Origin: Aquila chrysaetos chrysaetos
Taxonomy: Eukaryota; Chordata; Aves; Accipitriformes; Accipitridae
Assembly (NCBI RefSeq): GCF_900496995.4
Contig: NC_044018.1
Coordinates: forward strand, 10,936,501-11,000,500
Length of the DNA: 64,000 bases
Direction of reading: 5' to 3'
Numbering within the stretch: position 1 is the first letter of the stretch; each line of letters begins with the position of its first letter. The notes beneath the pieces are model-generated. The model saw only the letters and a list, made by a program, of their open reading frames with translations. It had not been told where the DNA came from and made no database searches. Below, in pieces: positions 1 through 12,800 of the stretch. Both the position numbers and the translations under genes were made by a program.

Positions 1-2083
1 ATTTTTCCCTTGCAGGGGAAGGAACCAAGTACGGGGCAGTCACCTGCTGGCAACCAACAAGTCCTGCTAGTTTGTAGATGTCATTTAGTCTAGTAACCCA
101 ATAAATATTTTTGAATTGAAATTAGTAAACGGGCTAGGAAGCAGGAAAAACATGAGCAGGCAGCTCCACTGGAGCCCCTAATGCGTTGGTGAGGAAAACA
201 GAGCTAAAATGATCCCACAATATATATGCTAGGAACAAGTGAACAGGTTCAAGCGGCTGAATATTACTTCTCCATATGATGACACAGAAAAAAGATGTCA
301 AGGGGATGTGCAAAATAAAAGCCTCCAAAAATAGCACAAGATCTGGTGGAAATGCCTTTTGGTGAGACCTATAAAGAGATTTAGTATCTTTTATTTGTCA
401 GAAGTGAGTTTAAGAGGTAACACACTTGTGACACCGAAGCACTTTCTCAGGAAGAATACAACAGCTACGAGAAGGCTATCTGTCAGAGAAAGTCACAGAA
501 ATCAGCGGTGGAAAACTGGAACTAGATAACATTAAGTTAGCAACAAGATGTAGGTTTTCTCACATGGAGGATGACTAAACATGAGAAGAAACCATGAAGG
601 ATGTGGTGGATGCAGTACATTTGTCAGACCTTCATGTCTCCAGATCAAAGTGGAAGATCCTCTCCAGATACAGAGATTATGGGAACATATCTAGGGAAAA
701 CTTTGTGGCCTTTGATACCTCGATCGCATGAGAATATGATGTGGTCTGAACACTGTAGCATAAGCCACCCTTTTATCAGTGGATACGTACTCGTAGGTTT
801 TTGACACTAAAGCCTCCCTGAGGGTAATGATTGCTTCCCTCCAGTGTGTCAGCTGTGTCTCTCTGAATGCTGTTTTTGATAGCACTAAACTGCATGTCAT
901 CACTGATTTACTCTGTGTTCACTGTGTCGTGCGCCAGTTTGGCATAAAGCAAGGACAGACACTTATCTTGATTTTAGGAGACTTCCTTGTAGTCATCATC
1001 ATCTTGAAAAAATGCACACGTGCTGCCGATCTCTGATAAAGGGACCTAGGAAGTTTTTAAAGCAAGAGCTTGAACTGCCTGTCAAAAGAAACAGAAAATT
1101 ACCAGCTGGTTTCCCAGACAGCTGGATCAGAGACACAGGCTGAACAGCACTGAGAAGAAATATGCATGTAAAGAACATAATAACAGTCCTGTCTCCTGCT
1201 GCTGAATAGACAAATCTATTTTTCTATTGTATTAAAAATTTATAATAGTCTGTTGTAGGTTGTACTCAGCTTTTTTGTAGAGGAGAAGGGAATAAATTCT
1301 CCTGCCAGATTCCCAGATCTCCACTGCTGATGGGATGTGCAGAAAACCTACCAGTGGTGCTGTATATTCATGCAGCTCTGCACAGGCTTTCATCCAGGGG
1401 AAGAATGGGTGCTAAGGGTGCAAGAGCGACCTGGGGCACTTAACAGCTTCTTTCTGAATTGTTTGACAGCGATGCAAAGCTCTTCGCCTTCAGGAAAGCC
1501 AACTATGCATATTTTTATGTCTACTTCTGCTTTGCTCTCAAGGCCTTTGATTTTATCTTTAAACCAGCAGTGTTTATAGTTCTCAAGATGATCGTGTTCT
1601 GCTAAACAAGTTCCTTTGTCCCATGCTGTTGCTGACAAACTGCTAGTGAGACAATTTTACTATTCAGTAGCTTCAGGTTTGCCTCCAACTTTTTCGCTGT
1701 ACCCTTTGAACTGACATTGTTGCATTAATGCCTGCTATGACTTTGTCTGCCATGCATGTCATTGCTATAGCCCATTAAAAGCAGTTGCAGCCGTGCTTAC
1801 CGCTGGCTTCCTCCTTCCTTTTGAAGCAGTTTTCTTTGACTGGTCTTAATTAACGCATAAGCTGGGAAAGTGCCTTCTTTCCTCCTTTCAAGATGTTTTT
1901 GTTTCTTTGTTTTAATTTCACATCTTTGGCTAAATAGATGTTTCCAGTATGTTCTTTATGAAAATGAAAGGGAAATTGAAGCTTACACAACTTTTTATTA
2001 GTGAAAGAAACCCAGGCCATGGTTCTTTTTTGACTGCATTACCATTGCGTGCTTATTTGACTCTATTTCTTCTTCCTATTCAG

Positions 2084-2190
2084 AAAAGCCAAGTAACATG
2101 ATTCAAGACCTCTTCCAACTCAAAGACTTTGACAGCAAACAAAGATGGATCACTTACCAACCGAATGAATCATGTACAGGAAACCAAGGC
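2084..2190 (+). other. Exon-like segment with GC-type donor
   Basis: A good acceptor (tttcttcttcctattcag|aaaag) and a consensus GC-AG donor (caag|gcaagt) flank 107 nt with one open frame that reads KPSNMIQDLFQLKDFDSKQR and onward. I do not recognise the peptide. One open frame over 35 codons is not significant alone, so this is only a candidate. Confidence 0.25.
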
Positions 2191-2689
2191 AAGTGTTAAA
2201 CGTATTTACTAGGGGAATCAGCTAAGAATGGTATGCCGAAGATCTGCAACTAATTAACACCAGTTCCATGTCCTGAAACAAGAGATTGAAAAGCTATTAG
2301 ATAATTAGTAAAAATCTATAAAGCCGCATTCCTCAAAGCAGCCACATATGCCAAAAGGAAATGCTGGACTGCTACGCCAGATATCAACTTGTCAAGGTAT
2401 TAATCATCTTATTTAATGGCAAATACCTGGCCACGTGGGCAGCCACGCAAGGAGCTGAATAGTCTGAACAGATGGAGCACTCCTCTCTCATTACTGGTTA
2501 TTGTCACACTTTTGCCAGCTGCAGCTAGCACGTTCCTCAGTTTCCTCATCGATAGGCTAACCAAGCTAGGTACTTCATCAGCTTCACGTGTGTCCATGGA
2601 AAGTCACTAGTGCACCAACGCTTCAGACAGGAGAAAAAACAGGAAAAGTTTGTGAATTACACAAAGATGTTAGAATTCATCTGCTGCGC

Positions 2690-3025
2690 AACAGCAGACG
2701 AACCTCGGGATTTGGTGCGAACGCCCCTTTGAGCCTGGAAATAAGCCGCGGGTTGTGAGATCGTCTCAGCCTGTCAATTAGCTTCGGTACAGCCCAGCAA
2801 GAGGGTCGCAGCCGGGAGCGGGGCCCCACGGCAGGAGTCGGGGCCCGGGGGACACGGCCTCGCTCTGCGTTTCATTACCCACGAACGCCTGGAACGGAGA
2901 CCTGCGCTTTGATCTCGGCCGCGTCCGAGCATCGTCCCGCCTGTGTCTGCACGGTGCTCCCCAGAAACAGCTCCCGACTGAGGGCTCAGAAACCGGCTGC
3001 CAAAAGGAGACCTGCTCCGTGTCGC
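2690..3025. promoter_or_regulatory. Small orphan CpG island
   Basis: About 330 bases with roughly 27 CpG dinucleotides by hand count, sharply different from the CpG-poor flanks and 3.3 kb upstream of the main island. No ATG-initiated exon or convincing donor was found in it. It could be a distal promoter, an enhancer or a non-coding RNA start. Confidence 0.45.
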
Positions 3026-5929
3026 TTAAACCGGTGCAAAACCCCATTGTTTTCCATGTAGTTACCCCAAATTCCCACAGTCTCAGAGAGGGGAGGACAA
3101 AGCCTTGTAGTTCTATGAGAGCGGTCTGTTCTGAACAACGCAGTAAGCACCGATTGCTTCTAGTAGGGAAGACACAGCTCGTTCTCTCCCCTCACTCAAG
3201 GTTTTCTGAGCAGCTGTTAGAAACCAAACTCGCCTGCCGTGTTTCAGCTAGGGTTTTCTGAACTGCCAGTTAAGGGAAGCTGATTAAAGAGTATTAAATA
3301 CTGCCAAAAGGTCTTCTCGCTGCCCCTCGAAAGGTGTTTTTGCTGAGCTAGTTTAAAAGCTTCCTCTTTACATCTCTGACTTGTTTGAAATCACTTATTT
3401 TTCTATATCACATCTGTTGCTGGTGATTAAACACAGCAGCGTCAGAGTAGGGTACTTCTCTTAGCTTCCGTGGGTGACTCCTTAAGTCTATTGCTAACAT
3501 GTCAGGTCAGGACCTTATAATTTCTGTGAAATGTTATTAAAGCAATTATTTTGTTCCCTACTTTTTCAGAAAATTTCATTTTTTCACAGTGCAACAGAAA
3601 ACTGAAATAAAAGTTTATGCTTTAATTTCAGCTAGAAAATACTGGTTTGCTTTTACCGTGAAAACTGCCCCCAAAAGATTTTTGCCTTTTTTTTTTTTTT
3701 TTCCCCAACTGTGATCTGGTTTTGTCAAAATCAAACTGTTTTCATGAAACATTTAAACATTAAGACGACTGGATTTTTTCCCCAGAAAAACTCCCAAAGC
3801 CTACCTTCATCATTTCAGCACCTCGAATGACTAACGCTGCACGCAGAAGCAGTCAGGTTCAAATACAACCCACTAGGCATTAGCGACTGGACTGTTTTGT
3901 CAGTGTACAGTAACTGCATTTTGATCTGCAACAAATAGGTGGTTCCAGCTCCTGATTATTGGACTTTCCTTCTGTGTCTGAATGGAGAACAACTCCCCAT
4001 CAGACATTTGCAACTAGTTTATGTCACACATAAATAGGAAAATATCTTCTCAGGCTTGCAATAAAGTTTCAGGCTTTCCTTATAACATGACATCATGATA
4101 ATTTGTGCTATTTTCATCGACCAATACTGTAAGTGATATGCTGTTAAGTTAGCCTGTCTTAATACTAGAAAAAGGTCTAATATGGTGATACTTATCTTTG
4201 AAAATAAATGCCATTACAGACCAGCCACAGTAATTGCCTTTATTTTGTGGAGGGGAAAAAAAAAAACCCAAACCAGAAAGCAATGGTGCAAAACAGTAAT
4301 CTCATAGTCAGTTAAGCAATGCTGATTCCTGAAATGTCTTTCAGCTTATGTTTCCCTGGGAAAAAGAAAAGCAAACTAATTTAGATGAGCTGAAAGTAGT
4401 GATATTTATTTATGATCCGAGGTATAGATTGTATGCTTTTTAACAGCTCAGACCTGGAGAGATGTATCTTCATTTTACGAACAGAGAAATCAAGACAGGG
4501 GAAAAAAAAAAGACAAGTATCAAATTAAAATGTCATAAAACTAATCACATAACTGCCATTTTTTAACTTCGGGGAAGCCCCCTGTCTCTGACATTTGCAC
4601 GTGACTACTCAGTTACCAGCTTAGGGCTCCAGATAGGTACAAGACAGGCATATTCTCCTAAGAAATCAGTATCAGGGCTAGGAACAGAAACACTGACATT
4701 TCTGAGGTTTCAGACCACAAGATTAGTCAGTGCTGAACTTTAGAGGGTAGGCAGGACGAGACAGGCAGACAGAAAACAGATCATTTGTGGGATCTATGTT
4801 TAAACAGAAACTTGCCATTCCAACAGCATGCGAAGTACCACCATAACCCCGCGGCACTCTCCCGTGTATTAAGCATTTCTCCCTCCCTCCCCAAACCTGC
4901 TTCTCCCCATAAAGCCATTCAGCACCTCATTTTATCGACAATCTTCTTGTATCTTGTCCGGAAATTTCTAGAGTGCTATGACACCTCATTGTGCCTTCAA
5001 AACCTAGACTTGTTCAGGATGAGTTGGAATTAGGCCCAGGACATGGGAATAATAAATCTTTCATCCCTCAGGAGTTGGCAATCCAACGGAAGGATGGATA
5101 ACGAGCCTTCCCCATCGCTGTCTCTTGCACGGGTATGTGTTTGGGTTTGAGCTCCAGCGCTTGGATCCGCACTCAGGAGACAGCAGTCCCCACCGGGTGT
5201 GAAATAAAGCCGGGCCAGATAAAGACCATTCCCTTACCAATCCCTTCTCTGCGCCGAGTTTGCTACAAATATGACTTTTTATGCTATACAATTTACTTAC
5301 TGTCGTCTTTGTAGTAACACCCCCTCGCCCTGGTGAGTCCCCCAGAGTTTGTGCCAGGTGCGAGACACGACCGTGCTGAGAGACGCATTTCTGAATTAGG
5401 GGCTTGTTCCTTCCCTCTATTGCTATTCACTGCTTATTTCTCAGAGGTTGTCCCTCTAGAGTGGCCAAGATCAAATACAACTTGTCACTTTAAAAGAAGC
5501 TCTAAGACTTTGAAAAAAGACTTTCTGAAAGCATCACCTGCCCTTATTCATCAGGTGGGTGGAGAAATTTTCCATCCAGCAAAGCAAAGAGGTTTGTGGT
5601 TTGAGGCACTCTGCTTAGCGTTCTGCTAGCGGTGATAAACTGTTATTTCTCCGAGGATCAGCACTAGATGAGAAAACATCATGCGCCGCATTACTCGGGC
5701 AATTCTTGGAATCGTCACAGGGATGTTGCTCGATAATGACATATTTGTAAGGGCGCCTGAGAACACAAGTACATTCCTAAAAAGTCTTCTGCCTGGACCG
5801 GAGAATTTTGGACAAATGCATCCCTTGCGAACATCGCTGTGCCTCCCGAGCCTCGACCAAACACCTGCCCTCAAACCAATGCTGATGCCCGCAGCTCCGC
5901 TGCTTTGAACCGCATCGCGTTCGCGTTTT

Positions 5930-6800
5930 ACCGCTTTCCTTCTTCCCCAGCAGAGCTTCACCCGACGCATTAACTCCTTCCCCCCCCCCTCCCCACGGAA
6001 GAGCCCCCCACGCAGCGACCGGCGCCGCCCGGGGTCCGTGTCGTGTCCCCCCCCCCCCCCCCCCCCCGCCCTCCCGGCCAAACCCTTCGCAACGAGACTC
6101 CCGTCAGCACAGACGTGTCCGCCCCCCCCCCCCCCGAACCCCCCCCTCCTCGGCTCCTCCGCCCGGCCCGGCTCCGCAGCCGCACTGCTGCCCGCTCCCG
6201 GCTGCGGCAGCCAGCGCGGCGCCGGCAACAACTTTCCGTGCGCGGCGGAGCGGGAGCGGGAGCGGGAGCGGGAGCGGAGCATCCCCCCCCTCCGCCCCCA
6301 GCCCGCCTCTCCCCGGCGGGAGGCGGGGGGGGGAGCGGCGGCGGCGGCGGCGGCCCGGGGGCGGCCATGCTGGGTCCGGCGGTGCGGCTGGCGCTGGGCG
6401 CGGGGGAGCTGGTGCCGGCGGCCGCGGGGCTGCCGGGGCGGCTGCTGGCCCTGCTCTGGCCGGCGCTGGTGCTGGGGGCGGCCGCGCTGCTGGTCCTGCG
6501 GGGGCTGCGGCGAGGCCGGGCCGAGCAAGGGGCCCGCCGCCGCCGCCGCCGAGCCGCCGGGAAGGCGCGGGAGGAGGCGGAGGAGGAGGAGGAGGAGGAA
6601 GAGGAGGAGGAGGAGGGGGAGGAGGAGGAGGAGGATGGCCCCGCGGGGGCCGGCGGCCCGGCGGCCGGGGCGCTGCCGGCGCGGCAGCCGGAGGAACAAA
6701 GGCGCGCGGCGCAGGTAAGGGCGGCGGGGGGGGGGCGGCTCGCTGCCCGCCCCCGGCACGGGGGTCTCCCCGGGACCAGCATCCTTCCCTCTCTCCTCCC
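5930..6800 (+). promoter_or_regulatory. CpG-island promoter and 5'UTR of MTDH-like gene
   Basis: GC content and CpG density rise abruptly about 400 bases before the ATG and fall soon after exon 1. The island contains long C homopolymers (about 6047-6067 and 6121-6134) and a GGGAGC hexanucleotide run at about 6249-6277. No TATA box was recognised, so this looks like a dispersed-initiation CpG promoter. The TSS position is not determined. Confidence 0.65.
6367..6714 (+). CDS. MTDH-like exon 1 (residues 1-116)
   Basis: The ATG lies in a good context (gcggccATGc) and is the first ATG in a frame that stays open upstream. The exon ends in phase 0 at cgcag|gtaagg. It encodes a Leu/Ala/Val-rich membrane segment (about 25-46) followed by Arg-rich sequence, six consecutive Arg, a long Glu tract and PEEQRRAAQ. 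The last block lines up by eye with the SEEQKKKNR region of human MTDH. An LLALL string in the membrane segment fits the LxxLL pattern but probably only reflects hydrophobicity. Confidence 0.8.
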
Positions 6801-9800
6801 CAGCATCTTTGCCTCCTGCCTGGCTTGCTTTCTGCAGCCCCGCCGGGCAGCCCGGGGTGCACCCCCTGCTCCCAGCCGCGCCGGGCTACAGCCATCCCAT
6901 CCCACCCCACGCCATCCCATCCCACCCCATCCCACCCCATCCCATCCCATCCCAACCCCATCCCATCCCATCCCATCTCATCTCATCTCATCTCATCCCA
7001 TCCCGTCCCACCCCATCCCATCCCATCCCATCCCATCTCATCTCATCCCATCCTGTCCCACCCCCATCCCACCCCATCCCATCCCACCCCCACCCCATCC
7101 CATCCCACCCCATCCCATCTCATCCCATCCCGTCCCACCCCATCCCATCCCATCCCCTCCCCTCCCATCCCATCTCGCACACCTCGGCAGCCTGTCTTGC
7201 CTAGGGATGCAGCGCCCCAAACCTCTTTGGGTGGTTTAGGGGTGAGGGGGCTCAGCATTCCTCTCTGAGCCCTGTGGTGGCGTGAAGATTACAGTGCAAG
7301 GCAGCAGGTTGCTAGAGCACCTGGCCTGGGATTGCTGGTATTGGCCTTTCTTCTGCCGCTTTGTCTTAACACTGTAACTCTATATGGGCTTGATCCTGTT
7401 TGCAGGGAATTAAGAAAACTCCAGTTAATGTCCATCATATTAAGAAGGATGACGCGAGTATAGTATCTCTGCTGTGGCGTTAATACAATGTGCTAATAAT
7501 GTGTATTTACTCTGAATCGAAGCTTCATTTTTATTGCATTAATATGTGGTAGTAGCTGTGAGCTACTAACGTATGTCAGCTACTAATACTATTATCACAT
7601 TAATATGTGCTTGTAGCTGCGAGCACCTTGTTGAGTATATGTTGTGAGTTTGACATGATGCACTGCGATCAAGTTTCCATATGACATTGTCATGATTGTG
7701 TCACTGACTTGCTGTAAGCTGTCTGTAGCAGAAAATCTCAGCATAAATTACAGAAAACAATTTGACCAAGGTATTGCAATATGGGAAGTAAAGCTCTCAG
7801 GAGAACATACTGAACATAAGTAAGTATGTACTTAATACATCAAGCATTTCTGAACATTTTTGTCAGTTACTAGTATCTCCTAGGTCTCACTTCTGAGAAA
7901 GACAAACAAAATTAATTTGCCGGGGTTTTTTAGGTGGGCTATAAAATAGGTGGGTTTGTTCTTCATGAACACAAATGTGTCAGGCTTTCCATCATAACAC
8001 TAGTTTTCACAGATTTATTATTCTGTCATGGAAGTTTTAACTTTTAGTTGTATTGTAGTTACATTTTAATAGGCTATTCCATTTTAGTGTATTTTGTCTT
8101 TCATCAGTGAGAGCAGAATTGTGGCCCGACAACGTAGGTATCCCGGAATTAGTAAAGAACAATCAAATCAAAAAGCAATCCAAACAGAACTGCCTGTGTC
8201 AAGGGATGAAGAGGGATTTCAATAACAATTTTATTATAGCTTTATAATCATCGATACTAGATGACTTGGCTGCAGAATGAATTAAAATTTTGCAGAGACA
8301 CCAATTATTAGAGGCAATGTGGGACAGAAAGGGGTAGACACCCACGTTGTTGTCAGAGACAGACCCGGTGCTGTATTGGTGGCGGGGTTATTAGTTCAAG
8401 CTGAAGACATTGATTCAAATAGATGTTTTCTGGTCAGAGATGCTGTACCTCACAGGCCTGAATAACAGAAACCAAAGAAGAGGAGAAAGAGATCAACTGA
8501 AGGGATAAATTTGTTTACAGTCATCTGCGGTTTCTATCATTACTCTCGTCTTTTGCTGCACTGAGAGATTCCTACTCTTTATGGGCCGGACTTTAGCAGT
8601 CGCATTTACACAGAGTAGCATCATCCTCTATATGAGACCCACTGGTTTTTCTGTAAGTGCAGGGGAGGCAAAACATGGTCCTAAGGAGGTGGAGGATGAG
8701 AAGAGGCTGGTCAAGAAAAATAACTTAAAAGATCCTCGAGAAAGATAACCGAGGGAAAACGTCTTACATGCTGAAATGAAAAACTCAGGCACATGACAGT
8801 ACCCTGCCCTTTCTCCTCTCTATTTGTCTCTTTTGCTTTCTTTTCCCTACCCCCCTTCTCCACTGCTCCTTGTCATTTCCCATCATGTTATCTCTGTCTT
8901 TGGAACATTGTATCCTTGAGGCAAAAACTTTATCTCCTTACGTAAGTGTAAAACGCTGCATGCTGCTTCGGCACTTAGCTGATGCAAGGATGCCAGAACA
9001 GCAGAACACCTTTAATATGCCCAAATTTGCATATGAAAATCTCTACTGAGGCAGCCTGAGAGATATTACTAATAACCAAGTCTTCCGTCCATAGACATGG
9101 CCAATGCCATAAGCTGGGGTGCACAGGTTTTAGAGGATGGGAGCCCCTCTCTGCTGCCTGCTGAGGTGTGAAGCCAAGAGACGAATCGCCTCCAGTGCTC
9201 AGGTGTGTTGATACATCCCAGCAGCCAAACATCTGCGTATCCTGGAGTGGTGGATAAGTCAAGATCTTAATTAAAAGAAACTAGGTGGTTAATTATTTTT
9301 TCAGCTTGGAAACGTGTGTTTGTCGGTGATTCCCAGCCGCTGCCCCATGGGTGGGCTGTGAGACTTGCCTTCCCGGGGGATGTGCTCTTACAGGGCTGCA
9401 GTTGCTCTGATGTAGGACTGATCTCCTTTCCCCTGCGCGCCCCTGTCCCCCGCAGCAATGGGCAGCCCTCAGCTCTCTGGGGGGGGGCTCCTGCCCGGGG
9501 TGCAGCTCCCAGCCACAGCCCAGCCCTCCCAGCCACCTCCATCCAAATCCTTCCCAGCTCCAAGTCGCTCACATGCAACGGTGCACCACTATGTTAGTCT
9601 CTCCCCATGCGGGTGCTGCTGGCGGTCAGCTTTCAAGCCTTTCATCTCACTACTTGTTAATTTTGCGTGTAGCAGAGTAACAGGATGGAGTGATTTCTGG
9701 TCTCAGAGCAGGCTGGGCACTGTAAGACCCAGTCTGAATCGCTGTCACAGCCCACGTGAAATTAAGTCTGTTGAACAAACTTTGTTCAAATGGATGCATG

Positions 9801-12800
9801 GCCTCAACACAATCGTACAAGCACATCTTGAATGTAATCTCATTATGCATCACACATAACAAGCTATATTCTCGCTGTTGTCACACACATAAAAATCTCT
9901 AGAAATGATGCTGGAGGGTGTTTATTCTTTTTCAGGATAGCCTTTTCCCTAATAAAGAGTCTTCTAGGAAATTCCTAACAAGACTTGTTGGAAGCCAACT
10001 GATCCGAACAAGATTGCTGTTGAGTTTTGGCGTTTGCATTTATTCAGAGGTTTTGGGTTGTTCTGCAAACTGGTCAGTTCAAAAGAAGCGCTTTTTGCAC
10101 AAATGCAGTGATACCATCTTCCTTAGGCAACTTATAAAAATACGTATTATCTGATACATCCCAAAAGAAAGCTTTCCGCTTTTCAGAAGTGTCTTTATAA
10201 ACTGGAGATACTTTTTGCCTCTTGCAGGGGTGGCTTAACAGCACCAGAACTAAAGATCAATCCCCTCAGCTCCAGAGGTATGCAGATAGACCTTTTCTCC
10301 TACCTTTTCAGGTTACACGATGCTCTTCATGCCAATGCAACAGGGCTGCACAATTATTTTCATACAGCTGTCTTGGATGAGAATTGAGTTCGTAAGTATC
10401 CTGGAAAGGTGTTGGACTTTGGTAATTGCCTCCACAAAATGGAGCCTTGATCCCTTGTTGTAATGCTGCTCTAATTAATTAGAATAGCAAATCCCAGGAA
10501 ACTTGATTTCTTCATCCCTCCTTGCAACAGTGGTTTTAATCCGCTCACGCTGGGGAAACTCTTCTGTCTTTCCCCAGACATTTTGTCAGAAGGTAAGAGC
10601 AGCTGAGCTGAGGCAGGTACCTGTCGGCTCCCCGTATTTATGGCTGCTGTATGTGGTCTCTCGCCTATCCTGGGAAGGCTGGCCAGCGGGACGATATGTA
10701 ACGCAGGCAGCAGCATCTTAGGGCTGCTTCTCTAATTTTTCTCTTGGAATTGCCTTCAGATATGAATGGCTGCAGCTGCAGTTCTGGCTCCTGCTACTTG
10801 TCATCAGCCTGTATTTGTTACCTGTTAGTGCTCAAGGGGTTCCTATGGGCAACCTCAGCCCTGCAAATATGTGCAGAGGAACAGGTTTTCTGTGCTGGTG
10901 GCCCAGATCTTTTTCCCAAGGTTCTTGGAGCATCCACTTGATGGGAACACCGCCTCTTTCTTTCCTCTGCTGGGCGCCTTAAGCGAAGGGAAAAATTTCA
11001 CATATTCCCTGTCCGTATTTCCCATATAACTCCGTCTGTTCATTGCGTGTGTTTCCCATGTGATTTTCCCTTCCAACAGACTCTTCTTTCTTACTGGGAA
11101 CACATTTGTCTGAAGTGATTTTGTCAGGGAAAACTTTGTATTAACACATCTCAATAATAGCTATTAATAATAAGGTGATTAACTTCTACAATATTGATCA
11201 CAAACCAAGATCCTGCTCTTTTTTCCCTCCCCTTTGCAGGTGTGTGTGTGTGGTGTTGCGAGCGGGCACGGCCCAAAGAAGTGCCTTTATGTTTTTCTGC
11301 CATGCGTGAAGAGCCCTGTTTGCTTTGCTAACAAACTTAATATGTTTTTGTGGCTTCCCATTGTCACCTTAGCGGAAACTGCCATTGTGTTATCATTTCT
11401 CTAGCTGTTAGGACTGAATGAGTAATTTTCTTTGAAGCTGGTGCCTTCCTGTCATTCTGGTGGAGTCCTGCTCTGCCTGAACCCCGTCCTTTCTCCTCTG
11501 ACAAACGCAGGCTTGTCCTTTCCCATTCACCTGGTTCCTGTTGGCGTAGGAGGTAAATCTCCCAGGCCGAAGTCCATCATCGGCACAGGACCACGTGGCA
11601 AAGCCCGACTGGCCAGCATGTCTGCTTCCATTTATGAAAATCTGATTCAGAACGGATGAAACTCAGTGTGCTGCTTTATTTCCCAACGCGTTTGTCACGC
11701 CGATTGCTCATTGTCTGCTGATGGAGCAACACAAGCTGTTGGCCGGCCGCAGCAGCGCTCTGGTTTGCTTACCCAGTGGCTGAGCCTGTGCTTCTGTGCG
11801 CGGGAGGGAAGAACCCACCTTCAGAGAGCAAACAGTGGACTGCAAGTGGTATTGCAAATATCCGACTCGTAGCACGTAGTGTAGGAAGCGAAGACCAGAT
11901 CTTCCAGAGGATGCTGAGCGCGATGAAGACTTCCTGCTCAGTTTTCACCTTGTTGAAGGTCTACTGAGAAAGCTGAAGAGTGCAGTGATATCTTGTTCAG
12001 TAGTAACACACCGTGTTTCAGGGAGGTTATTTAGTGCCCCAGTTAGAAAGTCCTTTTCTTTTTGTTCTTTTCTCCCCTCCTCCCTCCTGCCTTTTTTTTT
12101 TTTTAATTTAGTACATGCTGGTGTTGCTTTTGCTGTACCAGTGTAGCCTTTTGGCCTAAATCCACCACATTTATCTTGTGGTGTAACATAAGGTGAAAAA
12201 ATATTGGGTTTTGCGCTGGGAATGAGTACTAGGAAACAATTTAATTGAAGTATTTCTTAAATCTGGAAATGGTTTTGTGTTCACAGACCCCCTGCCAGAA
12301 TGGGGTAGTTTTTGCTTCCTTTCATTTCCAGTGTCCAACCCACATAATTCGAGTTTTCTGAAAGTGTTAGCTGAAAACAATTTTCCGAATCTTTATTCAT
12401 GTTCTTAAATGAATTCCCTGATTTCCAATGTGTGAAGCATATAATAGCTCCCCTTGGGTTTCATACGCTGAGTTTATTTTGTCCTAGTATCCCTCTACTG
12501 GGGAAACCTTTGCATGCCTTCTTAAGGAAGGCAATTTTAAGCACCTTCCCCAAGTGGGACGAAGGGCAGTTAGTGAACCTGAAGCTAATGTTCGCAAAAT
12601 TTTTAATTAATCCTGTAACCAGTTGGTGGCACTGAGATTTGAAAGCAGTCTTCCTTATCTGATAGACGCTTACAAAGGTATTTAGTTTTGTAAAAATGAT
12701 TAGTTTTACGAAACTATTGAAATGCATAAAGGTAAGTGTCTAGGCGTACAGTTTTATGGCTTTGAATACATGGTTTATATATTAATGATTAAACCCAGTG

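Larger units (their letters stand above)
1..5929. other. Upstream non-coding region
   Basis: Mostly AT-rich with many stops on both strands and no recognisable gene. Two local features stand out and are listed separately: an exon-like segment at 2084-2190 and a CpG-rich patch at about 2690-3025. An AATAAA at 100-105 might belong to a gene ending to the left (SDC1 would be the syntenic expectation), but no coding sequence supports that. Confidence 0.5.

Noticed and set aside
4455-4500. Possible third MIR-like fragment (cattttacgaacagagaaat)
   Set aside because: The match to the MIR 3' part is short and could be chance; not enough to call by eye.
5970-7268. Several long frames on both strands across the CpG island and CCCAT satellite
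   Set aside because: They arise from stop-poor GC-rich and pentameric repeat sequence and encode Ser-His-Pro-Ile-Pro or poly-Pro/Gly/Arg. Only 6367-6714 has a start, a donor and homology.
9458-9859. Frames of 93-133 codons in a GC-rich part of intron 1
   Set aside because: No splice sites or homology; composition explains the lack of stops.
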